Shown here: positions 1 through 7,836 of the stretch, in pieces | How the letters are laid out: each line of letters opens with the position of its first letter | Position numbering within the stretch: position 1 is the first letter of the stretch | NCBI GenBank assembly: GCA_020217265.1 | Contig: JAIWOS010000196.1 | Span: 1 to 8,695 of the forward strand | Source of the DNA: Thiobacillus sp. | Lineage (GTDB): Bacteria > Pseudomonadota > Gammaproteobacteria > Burkholderiales > Thiobacillaceae | Reading direction: 5' to 3' | Length of the DNA stretch: 8,695 nt | Position numbers and translations under genes: made by a program | Notes under the pieces: model-generated | The model's input: only the letters and a program-made list of their open reading frames with translations | What the model was told of the DNA's origin: nothing | Databases searched by the model: none

Positions 1-442
1 GCTCGGGCTCGCCCACACCTTCTCGCCCTTCGTCGCGCCCATGGCGGCAGCCGGCGGCGGCGTGCTGTGCGGCATTTCGAGCGTGGCGGGCGTGCGCGGC
101 CTGCCCGGCGGCGGCGCCTATTCGGCGTCGAAGGCCGCCGCCGCCGTCTACCTGGAAGCGCTGCGGCTGGAGCTCAAGTCGCGCCGCATCGCGGTGGTCG
201 ACGTCGCCCCCGGCTACATCGACACGCCGATGACGCGGGTGAACCCCTACCCCATGCCGTTCAAGATGTCTGCGGAAGCCGCCGCCGGGAAAATCGCGCG
301 CGCCATCGACACGCGCAAACCCCGCACCGTCATCCCCTGGCAGATGGCGTGGGTGGCGCGCCTGCTGAAATGGCTGCCGATTCCGGTCTATGATGCAGTA
401 TTCGAGAAGGCGCCGCGCAAGCCGCGCGGGCTGCCGACATAA
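1..442 (+). CDS. SDR-family oxidoreductase, C-terminal part (5' truncated)
   Basis: This is the 3' end of a short-chain dehydrogenase/reductase, an NAD(P)-dependent enzyme with a Rossmann fold; the substrate cannot be told. The reading frame enters from the left edge (codons from base 2), so 146 residues are visible and the N-terminal TGxxxGxG cofactor loop is missing. Visible are the catalytic Ser stretch (GISSVAG), the YSASK active-site Tyr/Lys pair about 20 residues later, and the family's PGYIDTPMT segment, where PG-x-[IV]-x-T-P/D contacts the nicotinamide. An ATG at 41 lies inside the frame but would remove half the fold, so it is not the start. The stop is TAA at 440-442. The response regulator begins 29 nt downstream on the same strand, so the two may be co-transcribed, but nothing shows a functional link. 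The C-terminus (KAPRKPRGLPT) is basic. Family assignment is firm and substrate is unknown. Confidence 0.9.
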   Translation, partial: LGLAHTFSPFVAPMAAAGGGVLCGISSVAGVRGLPGGGAYSASKAAAAVYLEALRLELKSRRIAVVDVAPGYIDTPMTRVNPYPMPFKMSAEAAAGKIARAIDTRKPRTVIPWQMAWVARLLKWLPIPVYDAVFEKAPRKPRGLPT

Positions 443-471
443 CAACCCCCGATACCGCGGAGCAGAACGAC

Positions 472-1104
472 ATGCCGGCCCCCCTGAACCTCATCCTCGT
501 CGACGACCACCCGCTGCTGCGCATGGGCGTGGCGGGCTACATCCAGCAGGAAGCCGATCTCAAACTCGTCGCACAACTGGCCAACGCCGCCGAACTGCGC
601 GCCTGGCTCGCCACAGGCAACAAGGCCGACGCCGCCCTGCTCGACCGCTCGCTGCCCGACGCCGACGGGCTCGATCTCGTCTCCGAACTGCGCGACCTCG
701 GCATCAAGGTCATCATGCTCACCATCGCCGACTCCGACGAGGAAATCTCCGAAGCCATCTCGTCCGGTGTCGACGGCTATGTGGTCAAGTCCAGTGATCC
801 CGAGCAGGTGCTCGCCGCGATCCGCAGCGTGTGCGACGGCCAGAGCAGCTTCCCGCTTTCCATCATGCAGAAGATGGCGCGCGGCGAACTCGGCAGCAAT
901 GCCTTGTCCGCTCTTACCGCGCGTGAAATGGAAATCGTCGACCAGGTGAAGGAAGGCCATTCCAACAAGGCCATCGCGTACAAGATGAACCTGTCGGAAA
1001 ACACCGTGCGCAACCACCTGCGCAACATCATGGAAAAGCTGGGGCTGAGAAACCGTGTGCAGGTCGCCACGCTGGCGCTGAAGGAAGACCGCAAGCGGCA
1101 TTAA
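472..1104 (+). CDS. LuxR/NarL-family two-component response regulator
   Basis: A 210-residue cytoplasmic transcription factor, the usual length for the NarL/FixJ family. The N-terminal receiver domain (about 5-125) has the acidic pair D11-D12, the phospho-acceptor D58 in the context LLDRSLPDADG, the switch T84 and the conserved K106. The C-terminal LuxR-type helix-turn-helix (about 145-205) reads LTAREMEIV, then GHSNKAIAYKMNLSENTVRNHL with the recognition helix, ending in EKLGLRNR. All key receiver residues are present, so it should be activated by phosphorylation. No histidine kinase is encoded in the window, so it is an orphan here unless the kinase lies upstream of the dehydrogenase. A GGAG at 459-462, 9 nt before the ATG, supports this start. 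A hairpin terminator follows at 1127. Family is firm; partner and regulon are unknown. Confidence 0.95.
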   Translation: MPAPLNLILVDDHPLLRMGVAGYIQQEADLKLVAQLANAAELRAWLATGNKADAALLDRSLPDADGLDLVSELRDLGIKVIMLTIADSDEEISEAISSGVDGYVVKSSDPEQVLAAIRSVCDGQSSFPLSIMQKMARGELGSNALSALTAREMEIVDQVKEGHSNKAIAYKMNLSENTVRNHLRNIMEKLGLRNRVQVATLALKEDRKRH

Positions 1105-1124
1105 CCCGCCCATGCGCTGCAACG

Positions 1125-1154
1125 AAAAACGGCGGCCAATTGCCGCCGTTTCTT
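1125..1154. terminator. Bidirectional intrinsic terminator between convergent genes
   Basis: A perfect 10-bp stem, AAACGGCGGC (1127-1136) with GCCGCCGTTT (1142-1151), closes a 5-nt loop. On the plus strand it ends in TTTCTTGTTT, and on the minus strand in a run of five T. It sits 22 nt after the response-regulator stop and 21 nt beyond the 3' end of the minus-strand PEP-CTERM gene, so it probably stops transcription from both sides. Confidence 0.88.
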
Positions 1155-1171
1155 GTTTGGCCAGATCAGCG

Positions 1172-2125
1172 TCAGCCCACCCGGCGACGCGTGGCGAAGC
1201 CCACCAGCCCCAGCCCGGCGAGCAGCATCGCCCAGGTTTCGGGTTCTGGCACGACAGTCACGTTGTAGGAGGCTCCAGCAGCCGAGACCATGCTCACGCC
1301 GGCCGGCAGGATGATTTCGGTCAACGCTGCAGTCGAATCAAAATCAGCGCTGCCGCTCGTACCAAACGGCGTGGGGTCGATGCCAAAATGTTCGACGTCG
1401 GCAATGCTGGCAGTGAGTGCCAGCACTGAGGCCAGCGTGTAGGTTCTGCCATCCACCGGAATGAAGCTCAGCTCGAACGCCCAGTTAATCGCGCCATCTT
1501 CAGACGTGCCTGTGGGAAAAGCCGGCTGAGCTCCTGAAATAGGGGAAAACGCCAGTCCTGCCATATTCAGGCTATCGAAACCTGCCATCGCCGAAGTACC
1601 CATATCGATGGGATGCCCAGTCGTGTCGAAAAGCGATACGTCATCGGGGGGAGGTGGCGGCAGCGCAGGGTCGAAAACGCCCAACTGGAACGCGGCCGAG
1701 GCCTCGTTCCAGTTTCCATCCAGATGAAAACGCAGGGTGACGACGTCGGCGAATTTAACACCGGTGAAAGTCAGCTCGTCGCTCCAGAAACTCGTCGCCT
1801 GGGCCGTTGAAACAACATCGGAGCCGAAGCTGCGTGCGAGAACCCGGGCGCGGTTCGAACCAAAATCGGTATTGGCGCCTGCGTAAGCATGCTGTTCAAT
1901 GAACAGCATGCCACCGACCCACTGATCTCCACAGGGCCCTATGGTAGGCAGTTCCGCGCATACGCTGGTTCCACCTGGAGAAGTCCGGACATCGGATTGA
2001 TAGGTCACATCGCCCAGATAATCGACGTCTGCAGACACCTGCGAGCTGATCGAAGCAGCCTGCACAGCGGCGGGGGCCGCCAAGGCAAGCAGCAATCCGA
2101 GAATGAAGTGCGTGTCACGCCGCAT
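1172..2125 (-). CDS. PEP-CTERM sorting-domain exported protein
   Basis: A 317-residue exported protein with an exosortase (EpsH/XrtA-type) sorting tail. The signal peptide is residues 1-23: MRRDTH, a hydrophobic core of Leu/Ala, then AAVQA with cleavage probably before ASISS. The C-terminus has the full tripartite signal: VPEPETWA (292-299), a short hydrophobic helix (to about 311) and RRR at 313-315. By family knowledge the tail is cut by exosortase and the protein goes to the surface or the exopolysaccharide matrix. The middle resembles no domain I can name. It is rich in Ser, Ala, Asp and aromatics, has one Cys pair (56 and 65) and a run of five Pro (about 156-160). The ATG at 2125 is chosen because AGGAGG lies at 2131-2136, 5 nt upstream. 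An in-frame ATG at 2167 would put 14 polar residues before the signal peptide and overlaps a promoter-like element. It follows glmS on the same strand after 134 nt. Confidence 0.9.
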   Translation of the reverse strand: MRRDTHFILGLLLALAAPAAVQAASISSQVSADVDYLGDVTYQSDVRTSPGGTSVCAELPTIGPCGDQWVGGMLFIEQHAYAGANTDFGSNRARVLARSFGSDVVSTAQATSFWSDELTFTGVKFADVVTLRFHLDGNWNEASAAFQLGVFDPALPPPPPDDVSLFDTTGHPIDMGTSAMAGFDSLNMAGLAFSPISGAQPAFPTGTSEDGAINWAFELSFIPVDGRTYTLASVLALTASIADVEHFGIDPTPFGTSGSADFDSTAALTEIILPAGVSMVSAAGASYNVTVVPEPETWAMLLAGLGLVGFATRRRVG

Positions 2126-2130
2126 GTTAC

Positions 2131-2136
2131 CCTCCT
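2131..2136 (-). promoter_or_regulatory. Strong ribosome binding site fixing the PEP-CTERM start
   Basis: The minus strand reads AGGAGG here, a full anti-16S match, 5 nt before the ATG at 2125. It decides between this start and the upstream in-frame ATG at 2167, which has no comparable site. Confidence 0.85.
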
Positions 2137-2162
2137 GCCCTTGGCAAGTTGGTTTTGGGCAA

Positions 2163-2178
2163 TGCATTCTTCATGCCA
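2163..2178 (-). promoter_or_regulatory. Candidate sigma-54 (RpoN) promoter for the PEP-CTERM gene
   Basis: The minus strand reads TGGCATGAAGAATGCA, close to the sigma-54 consensus TGGCACG-N4-TTGCA. The invariant GG (-24) and GC (-12) are separated by exactly 10 nt, and there are two mismatches outside them. A start about 12 nt downstream would fall near 2152, giving a leader of about 27 nt that contains the AGGAGG site. RpoN control of PEP-CTERM genes through the PrsK/PrsR system is known in floc-forming betaproteobacteria, which makes this plausible. It remains a motif match only. Confidence 0.5.
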
Positions 2179-2187
2179 CAGACACAC

Positions 2188-2210
2188 AACGCATGATTTT
2201 TCAATGCGTT
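2188..2210. repeat. Inverted repeat upstream of the PEP-CTERM promoter
   Basis: AACGCAT (2188-2194) and ATGCGTT (2204-2210) form a perfect 7-bp dyad with a 9-nt A/T-rich centre. It lies 10 nt upstream of the candidate -24 element. It lacks a following T run on either strand, so a protein-binding site fits better than a terminator. It could be an activator or repressor site for the PEP-CTERM gene; no protein is identified. Confidence 0.4.
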
Positions 2211-2259
2211 ATCAATGTATTCTTTGCCAGCCAGGCGGCGAGTGTAAAAAAATCCGACA

Positions 2260-4089
<1,830 letters not shown>

Positions 4090-4091
4090 AA

Positions 4092-5468
4092 CTAGGCTTC
4101 CTTCTTCTGTTTGACCGGGCGCTGCCAGCCGGGAATGGTGAGCTGCTTGGCGCGCGACAGCGTGAGCTCGCCCGCCGGCGCGTCTTTCGTGAGGGTCGTG
4201 CCCGCGCCCAGCGTAGCGCCCCGGCCCACGGTGACCGGCGCGACGAGCTGGGTGTCGGAGCCGACGAAGACCTCGTCCTCGATCACGGTGCGGTGCTTGT
4301 TCACGCCGTCGTAATTGCAGGTGATGGTGCCCGCGCCGATGTTCACCTTCTTGCCCATGGTGGTGTCGCCCACGTAGGACAGGTGGTTGATCTTGGAGCC
4401 GTCGTCGATCTGGCTGTTCTTGATCTCGACGAAGTTGCCCACGTGCACGTCGCGCGCCAGTTTTGTTCCTGGCCGGATGCGCGAGAAGGGGCCGATCTTG
4501 TTGGCTTCGCCAATCTGGGCGTCGTCGATGAGGGTGAAGGCGTCAAGCTTCGTCGCGGCGGCGATGCGGACATTGCGCAGCACGCAGTTGGCGCCGATGT
4601 GCACGCCGTCGCCGAGTTCGACCCGGCCTTCGAACACGCAGTTGACGTCGATGCTGACGTCGCGCCCGCAGGTCAGCGTGCCGCGCACGTCGATCCGCGC
4701 CGGGTCGGCGAGCGTCACGCCGGCGTCGAGCAGCGCGCGCGCGATTTCGCCCTGGTGGATGCGTTCGAGCTCGGCAAGCTGCGCCTTGCTGTTCACGCCC
4801 AGCACCTCCCAGTCGTGCGCGGGTTGGTGGGTTTCCACCGCCACGCCGTCGGCCACCGCCATGGCGATGATGTCGGTGAGGTAGTACTCGCCCTGCGCGT
4901 TGTCGTTCTTCAGCCGGCCGATCCAGCGTTTCAGACGCGCCGTCGGCACCGCAAGGATGCCGGTGTTCACCTCGCGGATCGCGCGCTCGGCGTCGTCGGC
5001 GTCCTTGTGCTCGACGATGCGCGTCACCTGGCCATCGACGCGCACGATGCGGCCATAACCCGTAGGGTCAGCCAGTGTGACCGTCAGCAGCCCCAGTTTG
5101 CCCGCCTGCGCTGCCGTCACCAGGGGCTGCAAGGTTGCGGCGCGCGTCAGCGGCACATCGCCATACAGCACCAGCGTCACGCTGTCATCGGCCAGCACCG
5201 GCAGCGCCTGCTGCACCGCATGGCCCGTGCCGTGCTGTTCGGCCTGCAACACGAACGTCAGCTTGTCGTCAGCCATCGCCTGCGGCACCGCCTCGCCGCC
5301 AAAACCATACACCACACAGGTCTGGCTGGCTCCCATCGTGCGGGCGGTGTCGGTTACATGCCGCAGCAAGGGCTTGCCCGCCAGCTTGTGCAGCACCTTG
5401 GGCAGGTCGGAACGCATGCGCGTGCCTTTGCCGGCCGCCAGTATCAGGATTTCCAGGAGAGTAGACAT
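4092..5468 (-). CDS. glmU: Bifunctional GlmU: GlcN-1-P acetyltransferase / GlcNAc-1-P uridyltransferase
   Basis: Carries out the last two steps to UDP-GlcNAc: acetyl-CoA-dependent acetylation of glucosamine-1-phosphate, then UTP-dependent uridylylation. The length (458) is typical. The N-terminal pyrophosphorylase domain (about 1-230) has the nucleotide loop [18 protein letters not shown] (10-27), [11 protein letters not shown] (75-85), the metal-binding YGDVPL (D104), EVNTGI (166-171) and GEYYLTD (193-199). The C-terminal left-handed beta-helix domain (about 250-450) shows hexapeptide repeats, RIRPGT (330-335), the catalytic His362 in [10 protein letters not shown], and [11 protein letters not shown] (378-388). 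It is the first gene of a glmU-glmS transcript, with a stop TAG 2 nt before the glmS ATG. The ATG at 5468 has no obvious Shine-Dalgarno sequence, but only a few residues precede the conserved loop and no alternative start fits better. The tail (KQKKEA) is basic and variable. Confidence 0.98.
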   Translation of the reverse strand: MSTLLEILILAAGKGTRMRSDLPKVLHKLAGKPLLRHVTDTARTMGASQTCVVYGFGGEAVPQAMADDKLTFVLQAEQHGTGHAVQQALPVLADDSVTLVLYGDVPLTRAATLQPLVTAAQAGKLGLLTVTLADPTGYGRIVRVDGQVTRIVEHKDADDAERAIREVNTGILAVPTARLKRWIGRLKNDNAQGEYYLTDIIAMAVADGVAVETHQPAHDWEVLGVNSKAQLAELERIHQGEIARALLDAGVTLADPARIDVRGTLTCGRDVSIDVNCVFEGRVELGDGVHIGANCVLRNVRIAAATKLDAFTLIDDAQIGEANKIGPFSRIRPGTKLARDVHVGNFVEIKNSQIDDGSKINHLSYVGDTTMGKKVNIGAGTITCNYDGVNKHRTVIEDEVFVGSDTQLVAPVTVGRGATLGAGTTLTKDAPAGELTLSRAKQLTIPGWQRPVKQKKEA

Positions 5469-5525
5469 GGATGAGTCAACGGGGCAGACAGGGAATTGAA
5501 CACAAAGCCTGCAAGAGGCGCGCCA

Positions 5526-5554
5526 AGTATAGCGCCCCGGTTTGGGCGCCAGAA
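5526..5554 (-). promoter_or_regulatory. Probable glmU-glmS promoter with an inverted repeat in its spacer
   Basis: On the minus strand TATACT (5526-5531) is a good -10 hexamer, with a weak -35 TTCTGG at a 17-nt spacing (5549-5554). A start near 5519 would give a leader of about 50 nt before glmU. GCGCCC (5532-5537) and GGGCGC (5544-5549) form a dyad with a 6-nt loop that fills the spacer, so a bound regulator would block polymerase. No glmS ribozyme is expected in this group and none is seen. Confidence 0.45.
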
Positions 5555-5631
5555 TGAAAAACGCAGCAAGGAATTTTCCCGCGCTTTAATTCAAGGGCCG
5601 CGCTGTCCCCCGCTAGTTGCCCCGAGTTCAA

Positions 5632-5655
5632 GTTATCGTGGGGCACGTCGATAAC
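5632..5655. repeat. Operator-like dyad upstream of the lipoprotein gene
   Basis: GTTATCG (5632-5638) and CGATAAC (5649-5655) are perfect inverted repeats separated by 10 nt, about one helical turn plus, typical of a site for a dimeric regulator. It lies about 75 nt before the lipoprotein ATG and about 110 nt upstream of the glmU -10. No T run follows, so it is not a terminator. A CATAAT at 5691-5696 could be the -10 of the lipoprotein promoter, but no good -35 accompanies it. Confidence 0.4.
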
Positions 5656-5728
5656 GTTCCGGGTCTGAATCTACCGGCCCGTTCGCTACACATAATCATC
5701 TTCGAATTTCACTCGGGAGCAGTACAGA

Positions 5729-6247
5729 ATGTCTTTTGAAAAATCCAAATCTATTGTGCGTGCCATGCTGGTGGTTGCTCTAATTGGCGTGGCCACGGGC
5801 TGTAGCACCTCCGGCAGCCTCAAAGTGCACGAAGCCCGGCAAGGTCAGGCAGTCAAGGGAACGGCCGTAACGCTAACCACACTCGCTCCAGATGAAAAGG
5901 GCACCGACATCGCGATTCAATTGAGGGGACAGGTGGCGGCACATTTGCTGGGTGCGGGGCTTTTCAAGAGCATCGCAAACCAGGCTGACAAGGATTCCGA
6001 TTACAACATCGCCATCAAGCTGACCCAGATCGACGAGGTTTCAGGCACCTCTCGCGTCCTGCTGGGGGTGCTGGCCGGCTCCAATAAAATTGCCGGCGAC
6101 GTCACCGTGACGGACGCCCGAACCGGCCAAACCGTCAGGTCATTTTCGTTTCTCGGCGAATCGGCGTCACATCCTTTCTCCGGCAAGTCGGACATCAAGG
6201 ACGCCGTTAGCAAGTCTGCCGAAGAGATCATCAAAGGCCTGAATTGA
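5729..6247 (+). CDS. DUF4410-like lipoprotein
   Basis: A 172-residue envelope protein of unknown function. The N-terminus has basic residues, a hydrophobic stretch (10-23) and a lipobox-like VATGC with Cys25 as the probable lipidated residue; Ala at -3 is less usual than Leu but acceptable. Ser follows at +2, which predicts outer-membrane rather than inner-membrane retention. The rest fits the DUF4410 pattern: a helix ending in LLGAGLFKSI (73-82), a strand DYNIAIKLTQIDEV (91-104), then LLGVLAGSNKIAGDVTVTDARTGQTV with the Gly/Ala-rich turn (111-136), SFSFLGES (138-145) and a final amphipathic helix (155-171). GGGAG at 5715-5719, 9 nt before the ATG, supports the start. It stands alone between divergent glmU and its own terminator. 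DUF4410 proteins have no settled role; envelope stress or surface assembly would be a guess. Confidence 0.82.
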   Translation: MSFEKSKSIVRAMLVVALIGVATGCSTSGSLKVHEARQGQAVKGTAVTLTTLAPDEKGTDIAIQLRGQVAAHLLGAGLFKSIANQADKDSDYNIAIKLTQIDEVSGTSRVLLGVLAGSNKIAGDVTVTDARTGQTVRSFSFLGESASHPFSGKSDIKDAVSKSAEEIIKGLN

Positions 6248-6304
6248 GGGCATGAGCGGACGGCCGGGCGCAACACCTGCTGGCAGGTCACAGGCAAATT
6301 TTAT

Positions 6305-6333
6305 AAAAAGCAACCTTCGGGTTGCTTTTCTTA
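6305..6333 (+). terminator. Intrinsic terminator with UUCG tetraloop after the lipoprotein gene
   Basis: AAAAGCAACC (6306-6315), loop TTCG, and GGTTGCTTTT (6320-6329) form a perfect 10-bp stem with the extra-stable C(UUCG)G loop, followed by CTTATTGCTTTTCTT. It lies 58 nt after the lipoprotein stop. The A run on the 5' side gives a U run in reverse too, so it can work on both strands. Confidence 0.9.
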
Positions 6334-6455
6334 TTGCTTTTCTTAGAGGTTGCCGCCCCGCATCAATCCTCTTGCTCTGCTACTTGATCGCCGCTATCAA
6401 AGCGCAATCACAAGGGGCCAGGCCCACAGTGTTTTGCCAGTTGACAAATCCTGCG

Positions 6456-6614
6456 ATGAATTCGGAAACCCTGGGACAACAGTCCCCAAGCAACACGATG
6501 GAGCAGTTTGCAAATTCTCCCGACCTGTCGAACGAGCTGATGAATGCCATCAGGGACGCTTTCACCGCGCATAGCACCAAGAGCAGCGGGTGCAGCAGCG
6601 CTTCGACATGGTAG
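6456..6614 (+). pseudogene. Possible remnant of a type I restriction subunit R C-terminus
   Basis: The 52-codon frame encodes NTMEQFANSPDLSNELMNAI (6492-6551) followed by RDAFTAHSTKS (6552-6584). The pattern FANSPDL...MDA(F/L)xAHSTMS is what I remember from the far C-terminal helical region of HsdR, the motor/nuclease subunit of type I restriction systems. In those proteins it continues into QAL and then the last 30-40 residues; here the frame breaks straight after STKS and stops at 6614. A one-base shift would continue as EQRVQQRFDMVV, which also looks related. No hsdM, hsdS or upstream hsdR sequence is present, and an ATG at 6456 has no clear ribosome site. This is recognition by eye over about 30 residues and could be chance. 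Confidence 0.28.
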
Positions 6615-6650
6615 TCATGTGCACATGAAGTCCGACAACTTCAAATGTCC

Positions 6651-6890
6651 TTGGCAACACACCGGCGACCTGGCGAGGATCGTGCACGACTTGGAGAAAA
6701 GCATAGAAACTTCCGTGGCACTGCCGGAAACGCTACACCGAACTTTTTTCACTTGTCTGGGCGATCGTCGAAACGATGCCCCTCGGCACCATCTCCCGTT
6801 GGGTTGCAAACCCCGAGACGTCGAGGTAAGGAAGGAATCATGGCAAGCCCGGGGCCTCCAAACTTCGAAGTCCTCGAGAGCGTGCTTCAC
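6651..6890 (-). pseudogene. Decayed four-helix-bundle (S23 / 23S rRNA intervening-sequence-like) gene
   Basis: On the minus strand a GTG at 6890, with AAGG just upstream, starts VKHALEDFEVWRPRACHDSFL. This fits the N-terminus of the small four-helix-bundle family (TIGR02436-like), which opens with (F/L)EDLxVWxxA. The frame then loses the family pattern, but another frame from 6810 reads FATQREMVPRGIVSTIAQ, aligning with the core ...RRAAVSIPSNIAEG (I-x-S-x-I-A). After an in-frame TAG at 6734-6736 it continues RFRQCHGSFYAFLQ, aligning with IRFLxIAxGSLxELE. So the family's landmarks occur in the right order and spacing but in two frames with a stop: a relic of a gene of about 115-120 codons. Intact relatives are often insertion-borne or neighbours of restriction loci. 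The assignment is by eye. Confidence 0.42.
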
Positions 6891-6967
6891 ACCTTGACGC
6901 TTGTCCGTAATGTTTGCCTGCGCCATGGCCGACTCCGGAACCGGAGGTTTACCCTGTCTCCCCCAGA

Positions 6968-7048
6968 TCAAACGCATAGCGGATCGACTCGAGCCACCCA
7001 GTGCGCCGCGTAACCAGGCGCACCATCTCTACAACCCTCTTTCGTCAT
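6968..7048 (-). CDS. Possible 26-codon small open frame with strong ribosome site
   Basis: On the minus strand an ATG at 7046-7048 has GGAGG at 7058-7062, 9 nt upstream, and opens a 26-residue frame starting MTKEGCRDGAPGYAAHW and ending DPLCV. It lies 63 nt downstream of the PAP2 stop on the same strand, so it could share that transcript. CTCC directly before the ATG can pair with the GGAG, which might hide the site. The peptide resembles nothing I know. The only support is the ribosome site, and chance is quite possible in a segment with decayed sequence. Confidence 0.18.
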   Translation of the reverse strand: MTKEGCRDGAPGYAAHWVARVDPLCV

Positions 7049-7111
7049 GGAGTTTCTCCTCCGCTCACGCAGCCCATCGAGCCCGGATCGGCCTGCCGGC
7101 CGCGCGGGCGC

Positions 7112-7771
7112 TCAGTACGCGTCCCGCAGCTGGCGGAAGGACAGTGCGGCGAACACGGCGCCCACGACCGCGCCGCCGAGGGCATCCAGAACGACGTGTT
7201 GGCGGGTTGCAATCGTCGACCAGATGATAACCGAACAGTGCAGCGCGCTCACGAGCGGAAGGATCGCCGGCGCGCCCATGCGGGCGAACAGCCGGTTGAG
7301 CCAGAGCGCGGAAAAGACGGCGGAGGCGACATGCAGCGACGGGAAGGCGTTGCCGGCCGCGTCGATCCCCTTGATGGGCACGAACGCGGGATAGGCCTGC
7401 CAGTCGATGCCGGCCGGCGGGGTGCTGGTCGGGAACAGCCAGAAGATCGCCAGGCAGAACAGGCAGAGCCAGCCGATCCACTGCCCGAAGCCGAGCAGGG
7501 CGCGCATCGTGCCCAGCAGGGCCGGCGGCAGCGAAACGTAAACCCACAGCGAAACGTAGGCCGGCAGGGCGGCCGGCGAAAACGCGATCCAGGTATCGAG
7601 CCAGGTCTGCGGCATGACGACGGGCGGGGTAAGCGGATTATGCAGAACGGCGAAATAGCCCCAGAAGAACAGCGCCATGAACAGCATGGTGCCGAAGGCC
7701 TTGAACGGCCACATGAAGACCAGGCGCTGGGCCAGTTGACGCTGCCAGGGAAGGGAAGAAGGGGACGCCAT
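7112..7771 (-). CDS. PAP2-superfamily (PAP2_3-like) membrane phosphatase/phosphotransferase
   Basis: A 219-residue integral membrane protein with about five to six hydrophobic segments (roughly 25-44, 66-88, 97-113, 144-160, 170-187, 196-211). Catalytic motifs of the PAP2 fold are present: FPSLH (143-147, His147 the general acid) and TRQHVVLDALGGA (189-201) with Arg190, His192 as phospho-histidine nucleophile and Asp196. In place of the classic first motif KxxxxxxRP there is LFPTSTPPAG (112-121). That, with FPSLH and HxxxD, points to the Aur1/Ipt1-like PAP2_3 branch rather than PgpB. Such enzymes remove or transfer phosphate or phospho-head groups on lipids at the outer face of the inner membrane. 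The substrate is unknown. It is transcribed divergently from the ACP-KS pair with 103 nt between starts, so a lipid-related link is an inference. The ATG at 7771 has a poor ribosome site; Met20 is an alternative. Confidence 0.85.
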   Translation of the reverse strand: MASPSSLPWQRQLAQRLVFMWPFKAFGTMLFMALFFWGYFAVLHNPLTPPVVMPQTWLDTWIAFSPAALPAYVSLWVYVSLPPALLGTMRALLGFGQWIGWLCLFCLAIFWLFPTSTPPAGIDWQAYPAFVPIKGIDAAGNAFPSLHVASAVFSALWLNRLFARMGAPAILPLVSALHCSVIIWSTIATRQHVVLDALGGAVVGAVFAALSFRQLRDAY

Positions 7772-7836
7772 GAATGTGTTCGACTTGACTTGCGGAAACG
7801 GGAGCCCGAAGGATACCCGGAGGGGGTTGGAAAGCC

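Larger units (their letters stand above)
6330..7111. other. Gene-poor segment with probable gene relics
   Basis: About 780 bases separate the lipoprotein terminator from the PAP2 gene, and no intact, convincing gene lies in them. Base composition is visibly less GC-rich than the flanking genes, and open frames have none of their codon bias. Within it I see a possible HsdR scrap (6456-6614), a frameshifted four-helix-bundle relic (6651-6890) and a tiny open frame with a strong ribosome site (6968-7048). It reads as a site where foreign genes landed and decayed. Confidence 0.5.

Noticed and set aside
388..1122. Minus-strand open frame opposite the response regulator
   Set aside because: Antisense shadow; the plus-strand regulator has all family residues and a ribosome site.
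2211..2259. Terminator between glmS and the PEP-CTERM gene
   Set aside because: There is a T run on the minus strand, but only a 5-bp GAGTG/CACTC pairing that places the T run in the loop; not a valid terminator.
4293..5474. 393-codon plus-strand open frame opposite glmU
   Set aside because: Its His/Val/Asp-rich composition mirrors the antisense of GlmU, whose motifs are complete.
6252..6455. In-frame extension upstream of the HsdR-like scrap
   Set aside because: It runs through the lipoprotein terminator hairpin and has no protein-like composition of its own.
6933..6946. CTCCGG-AA-CCGGAG inverted repeat
   Set aside because: The 2-nt centre cannot form a normal hairpin and there is no T run or promoter context.
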